The notes under the pieces are model-generated. The model did no database searches and was not told the DNA's origin. It saw only the letters and a program-made list of their open reading frames with translations. This document shows positions 1 through 5,899 of a stretch of DNA of 6,000 nucleotides, piece by piece. The position numbers and the translations under genes were made by a program. Origin of the DNA: Prevotella sp. UBA3288 (GTDB taxonomy: Bacteria; Bacteroidota; Bacteroidia; Bacteroidales; Bacteroidaceae); contig DETM01000041.1 in the NCBI GenBank assembly GCA_002361655.1, positions 6,698 to 12,697 on the forward strand, read 5' to 3'. Position 1 is the stretch's first letter, and every line of letters starts with the position of its first letter.

Positions 1-878
1 GCCTTGGCGGCATTCTCCACGTCGCGCATATCGCTGGAGCCACCGGTGATACCGGCCACACCGCTCTTCTTGTTGAGCAGGTTCGACATACCGTCGGCAT
101 CGAGGCCCAGTTTCTTCTCGATGAACGTGATGGCACCGCCGTCGATGTCGCCCGAACGAGTGCCCATCACGAGACCCTCCAGCGGGGTGAGGCCCATAGA
201 TGTATCGACGCACTTGCCATCGACGACAGCAGCGATAGAACCGCCATTGCCCACATGGCAGGTGATAACCTTCGAGCCCTCGGCCTTCATGCCCAGGAAC
301 TGCAAGGCACGGGCCGACACATAACGGTGGCTGGTGCCATGGAAGCCATAGCGGCGCACGCCGTACTTCTCATAGAGTTCGTAGGGGATGGCATACATAT
401 AGGCCTTGGCGGGCATGGTCTGGTGGAAAGCGGTATCGAAGACGCCCACCTGAGGCAGACCGGGCATGAGTTCCTTCACGGCATTCACGCCCTTCAGGTT
501 GGCGGGGTTGTGCAGGGGAGCCAGGTCGCTGACGGCCTCGAAGGCCTGAAGCACCTCGTCGGTGAGCAGCACGCTCTTGTTGAACTTCTCGCCGCCGTGC
601 ACCATGCGATGACCCACGGCATCGATTTCCTTCAGGTCCTTGATGACACCAATCTCGGGGTCAGTCAGCAGAGAGAAGATGAACTTCACGCCCTCGGTAT
701 GCTCGGGGATGTCGTGCATGATCTGCTTCTTCTCGCCATTGGCCAGTTTCACCTTGACGAAAGCGCCGTCGAGGCCCACACGCTCTGCACCGCCGCTGGT
801 CATCACGCTCTTGTCGTCCATATTGTACAGTGCATACTTGATAGAACTACTTCCACAGTTAAGAACTAAAATTTTCAT
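1..878 (-). CDS. ackA: Acetate kinase, C-terminal part missing (window edge)
   Basis: Cytoplasmic enzyme converting acetyl phosphate plus ADP to acetate plus ATP, the last step of the Pta-AckA fermentation route. The ATG at 876-878 opens a frame running off the left edge after 292 complete codons; family members have about 400 residues, so roughly a quarter is outside. The N-terminus MKILVLNCGSSSIKY is the classic ASKHA-fold start, with Asn7. Further family motifs are GHRMVHGG (Arg91), FDTAFH (Asp148), the YGFHGTSH loop (His180), CHVGNGGS (207-214) and GTRSGDIDGG (Arg241). These sit at the positions known for characterised acetate kinases; the C-terminal catalytic Glu (about 384) cannot be seen. 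Its usual partner pta lies on the same strand, but 570 bp upstream rather than adjacent, because a repeat-bounded cassette sits between them. The 38 bp upstream of the cassette's stop codon-to-ATG gap hold no convincing TAnnTTTG box, so transcription may come through the cassette. The identification is very secure. Confidence 0.97.
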   Translation of the reverse strand, partial: MKILVLNCGSSSIKYALYNMDDKSVMTSGGAERVGLDGAFVKVKLANGEKKQIMHDIPEHTEGVKFIFSLLTDPEIGVIKDLKEIDAVGHRMVHGGEKFNKSVLLTDEVLQAFEAVSDLAPLHNPANLKGVNAVKELMPGLPQVGVFDTAFHQTMPAKAYMYAIPYELYEKYGVRRYGFHGTSHRYVSARALQFLGMKAEGSKVITCHVGNGGSIAAVVDGKCVDTSMGLTPLEGLVMGTRSGDIDGGAITFIEKKLGLDADGMSNLLNKKSGVAGITGGSSDMRDVENAAK

Positions 879-895
879 TGTCTTTGCTTTTTAAG

Positions 896-925
896 GGACA
901 GAAATTATTATAATTATTATAATTT
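896..925 (+). repeat. Left inverted-repeat arm of the GxxExxY cassette
   Basis: Begins GGACAGAAATTATT and continues as AT-rich sequence to 925. It is the reverse complement of 1359-1388 with a single mismatch (T at 917 against C at 1367). The arm contains the stop codon (917-919, read on the minus strand) of the cassette gene, and its outer end is 17 bp from the ackA start codon. Confidence 0.9.
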
Positions 926-1354
926 TTCGCCGATATAGAACTTATAGTTGGCTTGAGTCAGCAGGACATACCGGTCTCTTTCCGGGATATACAAATAGCG
1001 CTCCGCCCGTAGACTTTTCTCGCAGAAGTTTATCAGCACACCGCGGTCAACATGGGTGATCCGCATATAGTTGAACAACTGCGAACGGTGCTCAGATGCT
1101 ATCGACTCGACCGCTTTCAGTTCTACAATCACGCCCTGATAGTAGAAGTCGGCAAAGTAGGTTTTCTCCATGAGATGATCCTTATAATAAAGATTCAACT
1201 GCTTCTCACGTTCAAACGTCATGCCGCGCTCCTTCATCTCGATGGCCATCGCCTCCTGGTAGATTGGCTCAGCCAATCCCCGCCCCAGCGTCTTGTGCAC
1301 TTCCTGAGCGGCTCCGACCACATCGTAGATGCTCTTATACTCCGAGCGTGTCAT
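917..1354 (-). CDS. GxxExxY family protein (PD-(D/E)xK nuclease-like)
   Basis: A 145-residue protein of the GxxExxY family (PF13366 type). The name-giving motif is seen as GLAEPIY, with Gly26, Glu29 and Tyr32, followed by QEA. A core like that of PD-(D/E)xK nucleases follows: Asp69 in YFADFYY, then a beta strand ending VELK (Glu78, Lys80), and a helix with SQLFNYMR (Gln92, Asn95, Tyr96). There is no signal peptide or membrane segment, so it should be cytoplasmic. The length is near the family's usual 120-150 residues and no motif is broken, so it looks intact. Biological function is not established for the family; a nucleic-acid role is inferred from the fold. The ATG at 1352-1354 is 4 bp from the right inverted-repeat arm and the TAA lies inside the left arm. 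It is co-oriented with pta and ackA and may be read from the pta promoter. A complementary plus-strand frame (1052-1459) has no family motifs and was set aside. Confidence 0.88.
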   Translation of the reverse strand: MTRSEYKSIYDVVGAAQEVHKTLGRGLAEPIYQEAMAIEMKERGMTFEREKQLNLYYKDHLMEKTYFADFYYQGVIVELKAVESIASEHRSQLFNYMRITHVDRGVLINFCEKSLRAERYLYIPERDRYVLLTQANYKFYIGEKL

Positions 1355-1358
1355 AAAG

Positions 1359-1388
1359 AAATTATACTAATTATAATAATTTCTGTCC
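1359..1388 (-). repeat. Right inverted-repeat arm of the GxxExxY cassette
   Basis: Ends TAATAATTTCTGTCC on the plus strand and is the inverted partner of 896-925 (29 of 30 positions; the outer 21 bp, 1368-1388, are perfect). It lies between the cassette start codon and the tandem repeat copies leading to pta. Its outer half doubles as the first unit of that tandem array. Confidence 0.9.
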
Positions 1389-1450
1389 TAATTACCTTAA
1401 ATAATTTCTGTCCTAAATTACTTCAAATAATTTCTGTACAGATTATCTTC
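1374..1450 (+). repeat. Three tandem copies of a 25-26 bp AT-rich repeat
   Basis: The units are 1374-1398, 1399-1424 and 1425-1450. Each carries the core AATAATTTCTGT followed by an AT-rich tail ending in CTT or CTTC. Units 1 and 2 share AATAATTTCTGTCCTAA-type sequence. Unit 3 has diverged to CTGTACAG and contains a 10-bp palindrome, TCTGTACAGA (1433-1442). The array is back-to-back with no spacers, so it is not a CRISPR. It fills the gap between the cassette and pta, and its last two bases overlap the pta stop codon. The same core occurs once more, inverted, at 896-910. Confidence 0.88.
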
Positions 1451-2459
1451 ACTTTTTAGCGTCCATAGCCTGGCAGGCGGTGATGGCGACGAGGTAGTAG
1501 ATGTCCTCGACAGAGCAGCCGCGAGAGAGGTCGTTCACAGGACGGGCGATACCCTGCAGGATGGGACCGATGGCGATGGCACCGGCCAGACGCTGCACCA
1601 GTTTGTAGGCGATATTGCCCACCTCCAGACACGGCATCACCAGCACGTTGGCCTTGCCGGCAATATCAGAACCGGGAGCCTTCTTGCTGCCAACGGAGGG
1701 CACGAGGGCGGCATCGGCCTGCAACTCGCCGTCGATCTTCAGGTTCGGGTCGAGAGCCTTGGCCAGTTTCGTGGCCTCAACCACCTTGTCGACCACCTCG
1801 TGGGAGGCGCTGCCCTTGGTAGAGAAACTCAGCATGGCCACGCGAGGATCCTGAAAACCGGCCACCGAACGGGCGGTCTGAGCCGTGCAGACAGCAATCT
1901 GCGACAACTGGTTGGCATCGGGCATCGGAGTGACGGCCACATCGCCGAACACGAGCACGCCGTTCTCGCCATACTCGGGCTTGTCGGTAATCATCAGCAT
2001 GGCACCGCTGACACAAGAGATGCCGGGGGCACACTTGATGATCTGCAGGGCGGGACGGAGCGTCTCGCCGGTGGTAGACAGCGCACCGGAAATCTGACCG
2101 TCGGCACCCTCGGTCTTGATAATCATACACCCCAGGTAGAGAGGGTCCTTCACCAGTTCACGGGCCTTCTCGATGGTCATGCCCTTCTTCTCACGCAGTT
2201 TGGTGAGCAACTGGGCATACTCCTCGCTCTTCTCGCAGTTCAGCGGGTCGATGAGCGTAGCCTTGTCGATATGGGTCAGCCCCTTCTCCTTAGCCAAGGC
2301 ATGCACCTTTTCGGGGTTACCAATCAGAATCAGGTCGGCGATGTCGTCTGCCAGCACACGGTCGGCGGCAGTCAGGGTACGTTCCTCCTCAGCCTCGGGG
2401 AGAACGATGCGCTGCTTGTTACTCTTGGCACGCGCAATGATTTGTTCAATTAATCCCAT
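1449..2459 (-). CDS. pta: Phosphate acetyltransferase
   Basis: Converts acetyl-CoA plus phosphate to acetyl phosphate plus CoA in the cytoplasm; acetate kinase (1-878) then makes ATP from the product. The 336-residue protein is the short form of the family, a single PTA_PTB domain without the extra N-terminal domains of the long enterobacterial enzymes. Typical features are QRIVLPEAEEERTL (16-29), GALSTTGETLRPALQII (125-141), LSFSTKGSA (210-218), DGELQADAAL (243-252), KAPGSDIAGKANVLVMP (260-276) and GPILQGIARPVNDLSRGC (298-315). By family comparison Ser312 and Arg313 in the last motif probably belong to the catalytic and CoA-binding site. The start ATG (2457-2459) is the only one giving the complete conserved N-terminus. 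A Bacteroidota promoter stands upstream at 2504-2532. The TGA stop runs into the tandem repeats, and no hairpin terminator is visible before the downstream cassette gene, so readthrough toward ackA is plausible. Confidence 0.97.
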   Translation of the reverse strand: MGLIEQIIARAKSNKQRIVLPEAEEERTLTAADRVLADDIADLILIGNPEKVHALAKEKGLTHIDKATLIDPLNCEKSEEYAQLLTKLREKKGMTIEKARELVKDPLYLGCMIIKTEGADGQISGALSTTGETLRPALQIIKCAPGISCVSGAMLMITDKPEYGENGVLVFGDVAVTPMPDANQLSQIAVCTAQTARSVAGFQDPRVAMLSFSTKGSASHEVVDKVVEATKLAKALDPNLKIDGELQADAALVPSVGSKKAPGSDIAGKANVLVMPCLEVGNIAYKLVQRLAGAIAIGPILQGIARPVNDLSRGCSVEDIYYLVAITACQAMDAKK

Positions 2460-2503
2460 AGAATGTTTTTGACTTTATGTATTAAATAAATAGAATATGT
2501 TTG

Positions 2504-2532
2504 CAAAAGTACAAAAAAATATTGGAAACCAA
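2504..2532 (-). promoter_or_regulatory. Bacteroidota-type promoter for pta
   Basis: Read on the minus strand there is a perfect -7 box TACTTTTG (2504-2511, TAnnTTTG consensus of the Bacteroidota primary sigma factor). A TTG (2530-2532) lies 18 bp further upstream as the -33 element. The box ends 44 bp before the pta start codon, and the leader between them is AT-rich with no Shine-Dalgarno site, as is normal in this phylum. Confidence 0.75.
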
Positions 2533-2574
2533 GCGTTAAAGGAGCATAAATTTTTCCATCTCAAATAAAATGAC

Positions 2575-2582
2575 TACCTTTG
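2575..2582 (+). promoter_or_regulatory. Probable -7 box for the leader ORF and nitroreductase
   Basis: TACCTTTG followed by C is a perfect TAnnTTTG match on the plus strand. It ends 19 bp before the leader ORF start and 96 bp before the nitroreductase start. No clear TTTG -33 element is seen 17-21 bp upstream, only a T-run near 2551-2555, so the promoter may be weaker or activator-dependent. It is divergent from the pta promoter, with about 63 bp between the two -7 boxes. Confidence 0.6.
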
Positions 2583-2601
2583 CACTCAATATGCAATGAT
2601 T

Positions 2602-2682
2602 ATGAAAAGACTTCTAAGTTGTTTCTTGCTCCTCATCATTGCCCCCGGTAATAAGAACAGAAAAATAATAATGATAAAATGA
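2602..2682 (+). CDS. Short hydrophobic leader ORF (26 residues), overlapping the nitroreductase start
   Basis: An ATG at 2602 opens a 26-codon frame ending TGA at 2680-2682. The peptide begins MKRLLSCFLLLIIA, which looks like a signal peptide (Lys-Arg, then about ten hydrophobic residues), and continues with a polar, lysine-rich tail PGNKNRKIIMIK. It lies just downstream of the TACCTTTG box. Its stop overlaps the nitroreductase start as ATGA (2679-2682), the usual geometry for translational coupling. It resembles no known protein I can name. It could be a genuine leader peptide, the remaining 5' end of a deleted secreted-protein gene, or chance. Expression is not shown by sequence alone. Confidence 0.4.
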   Translation: MKRLLSCFLLLIIAPGNKNRKIIMIK

Positions 2683-3428
2683 AGAACCTATTGAAGCGCC
2701 GGAGCATCCGGAGATATGCCGACAGCGATGTCAGCGACGAACTACTCAACCGACTGATGAACGAGGCGGCACGCACCCAGACCATGGGCAACCTGCAACT
2801 CTACAGCGTTGTCGTCACACGGTCGCAGGAGATGAAGGAACGCCTGGCACCTGCCCATTTCAACCAGCCAATGGTGACACAGGCCCCGGTGGTGCTCACC
2901 ATCTGTGCCGACTTCAACCGCACCAGCCGGTGGGCACGCTGCCGCAACGCCGAGCCAGGCTACGACAATTTCCTCTCCTATCAGAATGCCGCCATCGACG
3001 CCCTGCTCTACACACAGACACTCTGCAACCTGATGGATGAAGAAGGGCTGGGCTACTGCTACATGGGCACCACCGTCTACATGCCACAGCAGATCATCGA
3101 CACGCTGCACCTGCCCCGGCTGGTGATGCCTGTTGCCACGCTGACCGTGGGATGGCCGGCCGAAGAGCCTCCCCTCTCCGACCGCCTGCCAATGGAGAGT
3201 TTTGTCCACCACGAGACCTACAAGGACTACACCCCCGAGGATATCGACACCTATTATATATATAAGGAGCAGTTGGAAGAGAACCGCCACTTCGTCGACA
3301 TCAACCACAAGGAGACACTCGCACAGGTCTTCACCGATATACGCTACACCAAGCGCGACAACGAAGCGATGTCGAAGACCCTCCTTGAGACGCTCAAGCA
3401 GCAGGGCTTCCTCGACAGCGACAAGTAA
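2679..3428 (+). CDS. Nitroreductase-family NAD(P)H oxidoreductase (NfsA/FRP-like)
   Basis: A 249-residue cytoplasmic flavoprotein of the nitroreductase superfamily, closest in motif layout to the NfsA/flavin reductase P branch. These proteins use FMN and NAD(P)H to reduce nitro compounds, quinones or flavins; the physiological substrate here is unknown. The N-terminal FMN-phosphate motif is LLKRRSIRRY (4-13). AARTQTMGNLQLYSVVV (30-46) matches the 'A.t..N.Q...fv' segment, and QAPVVLTICADFNR (68-81) is the core strand. Next come the flavin-side helix and turn GLGYCYMGTT (123-132), LPRLVMPVATLTVGWP (145-160), and the closing RLPMESFVHHETY (169-181). The C-terminal 60 residues form the charged helical tail common in this branch. 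Length fits the family (about 240-250). The ATG at 2679 is chosen because the motif-bearing N-terminus begins there; it overlaps the stop of an upstream 26-codon ORF by 4 bp. The gene ends at a hairpin terminator and is the only complete long gene on the plus strand. Confidence 0.9.
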   Translation: MKNLLKRRSIRRYADSDVSDELLNRLMNEAARTQTMGNLQLYSVVVTRSQEMKERLAPAHFNQPMVTQAPVVLTICADFNRTSRWARCRNAEPGYDNFLSYQNAAIDALLYTQTLCNLMDEEGLGYCYMGTTVYMPQQIIDTLHLPRLVMPVATLTVGWPAEEPPLSDRLPMESFVHHETYKDYTPEDIDTYYIYKEQLEENRHFVDINHKETLAQVFTDIRYTKRDNEAMSKTLLETLKQQGFLDSDK

Positions 3429-3433
3429 TAAAA

Positions 3434-3466
3434 AAGAAAGGCGGCTCTTGCAGGGCCGCCTTTCTT
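3434..3466. terminator. Bidirectional intrinsic terminator between nitroreductase and nagB
   Basis: Perfect 12-bp arms, AAGAAAGGCGGC (3434-3445) and GCCGCCTTTCTT (3455-3466), enclose a 9-nt loop. The GC-rich core is flanked by a T-rich tract on the plus strand and by A residues (3427-3435) that give a U-run on the minus strand. It sits between the convergent stop codons of the nitroreductase (ending 3428) and nagB (ending 3485), so it can end both transcripts. Confidence 0.9.
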
Positions 3467-3484
3467 CTTGTTATAAAAGGTGTA

Positions 3485-4279
3485 TTATAAGAGGTTGTCG
3501 CGCTCGATATCCTTGAAGTAACGATAGGTGCCCACCTTCAGTTCCTCGCAGGCAGCATCGTCGGCCACGATGATGCCGTGGGGGTGCATCTGCAGGGCCG
3601 AGATGGTCCACATGTGGTTCACGCTACCCTCGACGGCGGCCTGCAGGGCACGGCACTTGGCGTGACCGTTCACCATGATAAGCACCTCCTTGGCAGCCAT
3701 CACGGTACCCACGCCAACGGTCAGGGCCGTCTTGGGCACCTTGTTGATGTCGCCCTCGAAGAAACGGCTGTTGGCGATGATGGTGTCGGTGGTCAGCGTC
3801 TTCTGGCGGGTGCGGCTGCAAAGGCTGGAGCCCGGCTCATTGAAGGCGATATGTCCATCGGGACCGATACCGCCGAGGAAGAGGTCAATACCTCCGAATT
3901 TCTCAATCTCCTTCTCATAGTTGGCACACTCAGCAGCCAAATCGGGAGCGTTGCCGTTTAATATGTGGATATTCTCCTTCGGGCAGTCGATGTGGTTGAA
4001 CAGGTTGGAGAACATAAACGAGTGGTAACTCTCGGGATGCTCCACAGGCAGGCCGACATACTCGTCCATGTTGAAGGTGACGACATTTTTGAAAGACACC
4101 TTCCCTTCTTGATACGCCTTCACCAGACCACGATACATGCCAATGGGACTTGAGCCGGTAGGCAGCCCTAGCACAAAGGGCTTCTCAGCCGTCGGCTTGG
4201 CAGCATTGATCTTCGCAACCACGTAATTTGCTGCCCACTGAGACATCAAATCATAATTCGGTTCAATAATTACTCTCAT
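3485..4279 (-). CDS. nagB: Glucosamine-6-phosphate deaminase
   Basis: Converts glucosamine 6-phosphate to fructose 6-phosphate and ammonia in the cytoplasm, bringing amino sugars from glycans, mucin or peptidoglycan into glycolysis. The 264-residue length matches the E. coli enzyme (266), and residue numbering coincides. Visible motifs are [15 protein letters not shown] (35-49, sugar-phosphate loop), FNMDEYVGL with catalytic Asp72, and [16 protein letters not shown] with Asp141, His143 and Glu148. Residues known to bind the allosteric activator GlcNAc-6-phosphate in E. coli are also present (Ser151, Arg158, Lys160, Thr161). Allosteric control is therefore possible but not proven. The ATG at 4277-4279 gives the standard N-terminus MRVIIEP. 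The gene follows the metalloprotease gene on the same strand after a 39-bp AT-rich gap. That gap has neither an obvious terminator nor a clear TAnnTTTG box (TATATTTA is a near match), so co-transcription is possible. Transcription ends at the hairpin at 3434-3466. Confidence 0.97.
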   Translation of the reverse strand: MRVIIEPNYDLMSQWAANYVVAKINAAKPTAEKPFVLGLPTGSSPIGMYRGLVKAYQEGKVSFKNVVTFNMDEYVGLPVEHPESYHSFMFSNLFNHIDCPKENIHILNGNAPDLAAECANYEKEIEKFGGIDLFLGGIGPDGHIAFNEPGSSLCSRTRQKTLTTDTIIANSRFFEGDINKVPKTALTVGVGTVMAAKEVLIMVNGHAKCRALQAAVEGSVNHMWTISALQMHPHGIIVADDAACEELKVGTYRYFKDIERDNLL

Positions 4280-4318
4280 AGTTGTTGAGTTTGTTTTGTG
4301 AAAAAATAAATATAAAGT

Positions 4319-5899
4319 TTATTTAAATACCTTCCTGACAGTACCGTCGGACTGACGGATGACAAAGATGCCACGCCCCTGCCGCTGCACAGCACGACCG
4401 CTGAGGTCGTAGACGGCGGCGGGCGTTGAGGATAGCATGCCCACCTCCCTGATGCCGGTCGGGTCGCCGCCCATGAAGTCGAACGAGACGCTACCATCGT
4501 CGGCCAGCACGATGTTGGTCAGTGGTTTAGCCAGTTGAGCAGAGCCTTGCTCATTTGGGAAATACATCGTCGAGGCCGGTGTAGAGTCGTCGGTGAGCCT
4601 ATTGTTCATAACCGCGCCATCGGTAACATAGGGATAGGACGACGTACTGAGGATGCGATTATTCATATGGTCCGACACAGCATAAGGCGATTCATCACCG
4701 ATTTGGTCGCGCCACTGGTTATAGTTGAGATTGTCGGCCGGCATCAATATAAAGCGCGGATGCTCCTGGGAATCGTTCACCGAATTGCCTCTCCATACAC
4801 TGCCATCGTAATAGACATGATAGACTACCAGTCCTTTGCCGGGCATACCACTATCCCAGCCTGTCCACTGACGGTTCTCCAACACCAGCCACTCGCTGGA
4901 AGAATGCTTGATGCGATAGGCCGCGCCGCCCTCAGAGACCGGTTTCAGTCCGGTGATGGTTGTCGGCCCGGTCAGTTCTTCGAAAGAGAGCCATCCCAAG
5001 AGGTATTTCTCCAATGCCGTATAGTTGGGCGGGCACCAGCCGTAGTTGGTGAAGTTTCCGCCGTCCATCAGATCCCATTCGTCGCAAACGGACACCGACC
5101 ATGAAGTATTATGCGCCGGATAGATGTCGGGCAGACCCAGCGAGTGGCTGAACTCATGGCAGATAGTACCTATGCCACACGATGCCTTCTTGGTCGTGGG
5201 CCAATGTTCGGCACTCGCAGTATAGTTGTTGATGCGCTTGCCGTCAGGAGTGGTGACGGAAGTGAAAGAACCGGTATTCGGCCAGATATATCCATCCGTC
5301 GTGTTGCCCCCCAGTCCGGCATAGACGAAGATGACCTGTTCGATGGTGCCGTTACCATCCCAGTCGTAGACAGAGAAGTCATGATTGGGATTGGCGGCTA
5401 TCATCTTTTGAGCAGCCTCGCGGAAGGTACCGGCGCCTAAATTCTTGGAACTGGACGACTTTGCTTTCTGATTGACCAGATAGGGGCCGAACACGTCGAA
5501 CGAGAGGTTGAACAGGCCGTTCGACTGGTCGCGGAAATAGTCGGCCACGCAGCCCACGCCCTGACGCTCGTTGTAACCTTTCTGGTTGAAGATCTGGTCA
5601 TATACGCCACGGGCATCATCACGGTTGAACTTGGTATCGTCCGACGTGTCTTCCGTTCCTTCGCTGAACTCCACAAGAATCACCATCTGCTTGTAGACCC
5701 GCTCCGGATCCCAGTCGGTCTTCATTGCCGGCAAACGGCGACTCTGCGGCGCACGGTTCAGCGAGGCATCCCCGCCATCGGCCGACAAACCGGAGATGCA
5801 GTCGCCCCGCACAACTCGGAACGTCTCTTGCGCCGTGGCCGTCGCCACAACCAGCAGCGACAAGACAACCGTAAGACAAAAGGATACTACTTGCCGCAT
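4319..5899 (-). CDS. Secreted M6-family zinc metalloprotease domain protein
   Basis: From the ATG at 5897-5899 the protein has 526 residues. It opens with a signal peptide, [18 protein letters not shown] then ATATA, with likely cleavage before QETF. A propeptide-like stretch follows, and the catalytic region begins with KQMVILVEF (about 71-78). The zinc site is [11 protein letters not shown] (248-258), an HExxHxxGxxD motif of the metzincin-like M6 (immune inhibitor A) group: His248, Glu249, His252 and Asp258. EWDLMDGG follows, with a possible Met-turn Met278. DWDGNGTIE (179-187) resembles a calcium-binding loop. The last 31 residues (VYDLSGRAV... to RKVFK) form a short beta-rich tail like those of Bacteroidota exported proteins, suggesting surface sorting, perhaps by a type IX system. 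An in-frame TTG (5906-5908) would add three residues; the ATG gives a better signal peptide. The start overlaps the fumarase stop by 13 bp. The substrate is unknown. Confidence 0.9.
   Translation of the reverse strand: MRQVVSFCLTVVLSLLVVATATAQETFRVVRGDCISGLSADGGDASLNRAPQSRRLPAMKTDWDPERVYKQMVILVEFSEGTEDTSDDTKFNRDDARGVYDQIFNQKGYNERQGVGCVADYFRDQSNGLFNLSFDVFGPYLVNQKAKSSSSKNLGAGTFREAAQKMIAANPNHDFSVYDWDGNGTIEQVIFVYAGLGGNTTDGYIWPNTGSFTSVTTPDGKRINNYTASAEHWPTTKKASCGIGTICHEFSHSLGLPDIYPAHNTSWSVSVCDEWDLMDGGNFTNYGWCPPNYTALEKYLLGWLSFEELTGPTTITGLKPVSEGGAAYRIKHSSSEWLVLENRQWTGWDSGMPGKGLVVYHVYYDGSVWRGNSVNDSQEHPRFILMPADNLNYNQWRDQIGDESPYAVSDHMNNRILSTSSYPYVTDGAVMNNRLTDDSTPASTMYFPNEQGSAQLAKPLTNIVLADDGSVSFDFMGGDPTGIREVGMLSSTPAAVYDLSGRAVQRQGRGIFVIRQSDGTVRKVFK

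Larger units (their letters stand above)
896..1388. mobile_element. Putative small inverted-repeat cassette carrying a GxxExxY gene
   Basis: The 493-bp segment is bounded by inverted repeats at 896-925 and 1359-1388 that match at 29 of 30 positions (the outer 21 are perfect). One ORF fills it: the start codon is 4 bp inside one arm and the stop codon lies within the other. It separates pta from ackA, which are normally adjacent. No transposase is encoded, so if mobile it would be non-autonomous (MITE-like) or moved by homologous recombination between repeat copies. No target-site duplication directly abuts the arms. The boundaries are seen in the sequence; mobility is inference. Confidence 0.5.

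Noticed and set aside
255..869. Long plus-strand open frame (204 codons) opposite ackA
   Set aside because: It is the complement of the acetate kinase coding sequence, rich in His/Leu/Gly as expected for an antisense shadow, and has no domain motifs. The minus frame carries all ackA active-site motifs.
1374..1450. CRISPR array
   Set aside because: The 25-26 bp units are directly adjacent with no unique spacers, only three copies, and no cas genes in the window.
887..1458. CTTTTTA at 887-893 and again at 1452-1458 as a 7-bp target-site duplication around the insertion
   Set aside because: The two copies flank the whole inserted stretch, but the motif is low-complexity, one copy lies in the Lys-Lys codons at the end of pta, and the segment between them does not end in matching inverted repeats. 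Chance is a sufficient explanation unless an empty site shows a single copy.
1800..2453. 217-codon plus-strand frame opposite pta
   Set aside because: It is an antisense shadow of a fully conserved phosphate acetyltransferase; composition is repetitive and no family is recognisable.
2742..3308. 188-codon minus-strand frame opposite the nitroreductase
   Set aside because: It has Val/Gly/His-rich shadow composition; the plus frame holds the FMN-binding motifs and a terminator in the correct place.
4535..5104. 189-codon plus-strand frame opposite the metalloprotease
   Set aside because: It is the complement of the M6 protease sequence, with no signal, motif or promoter of its own.
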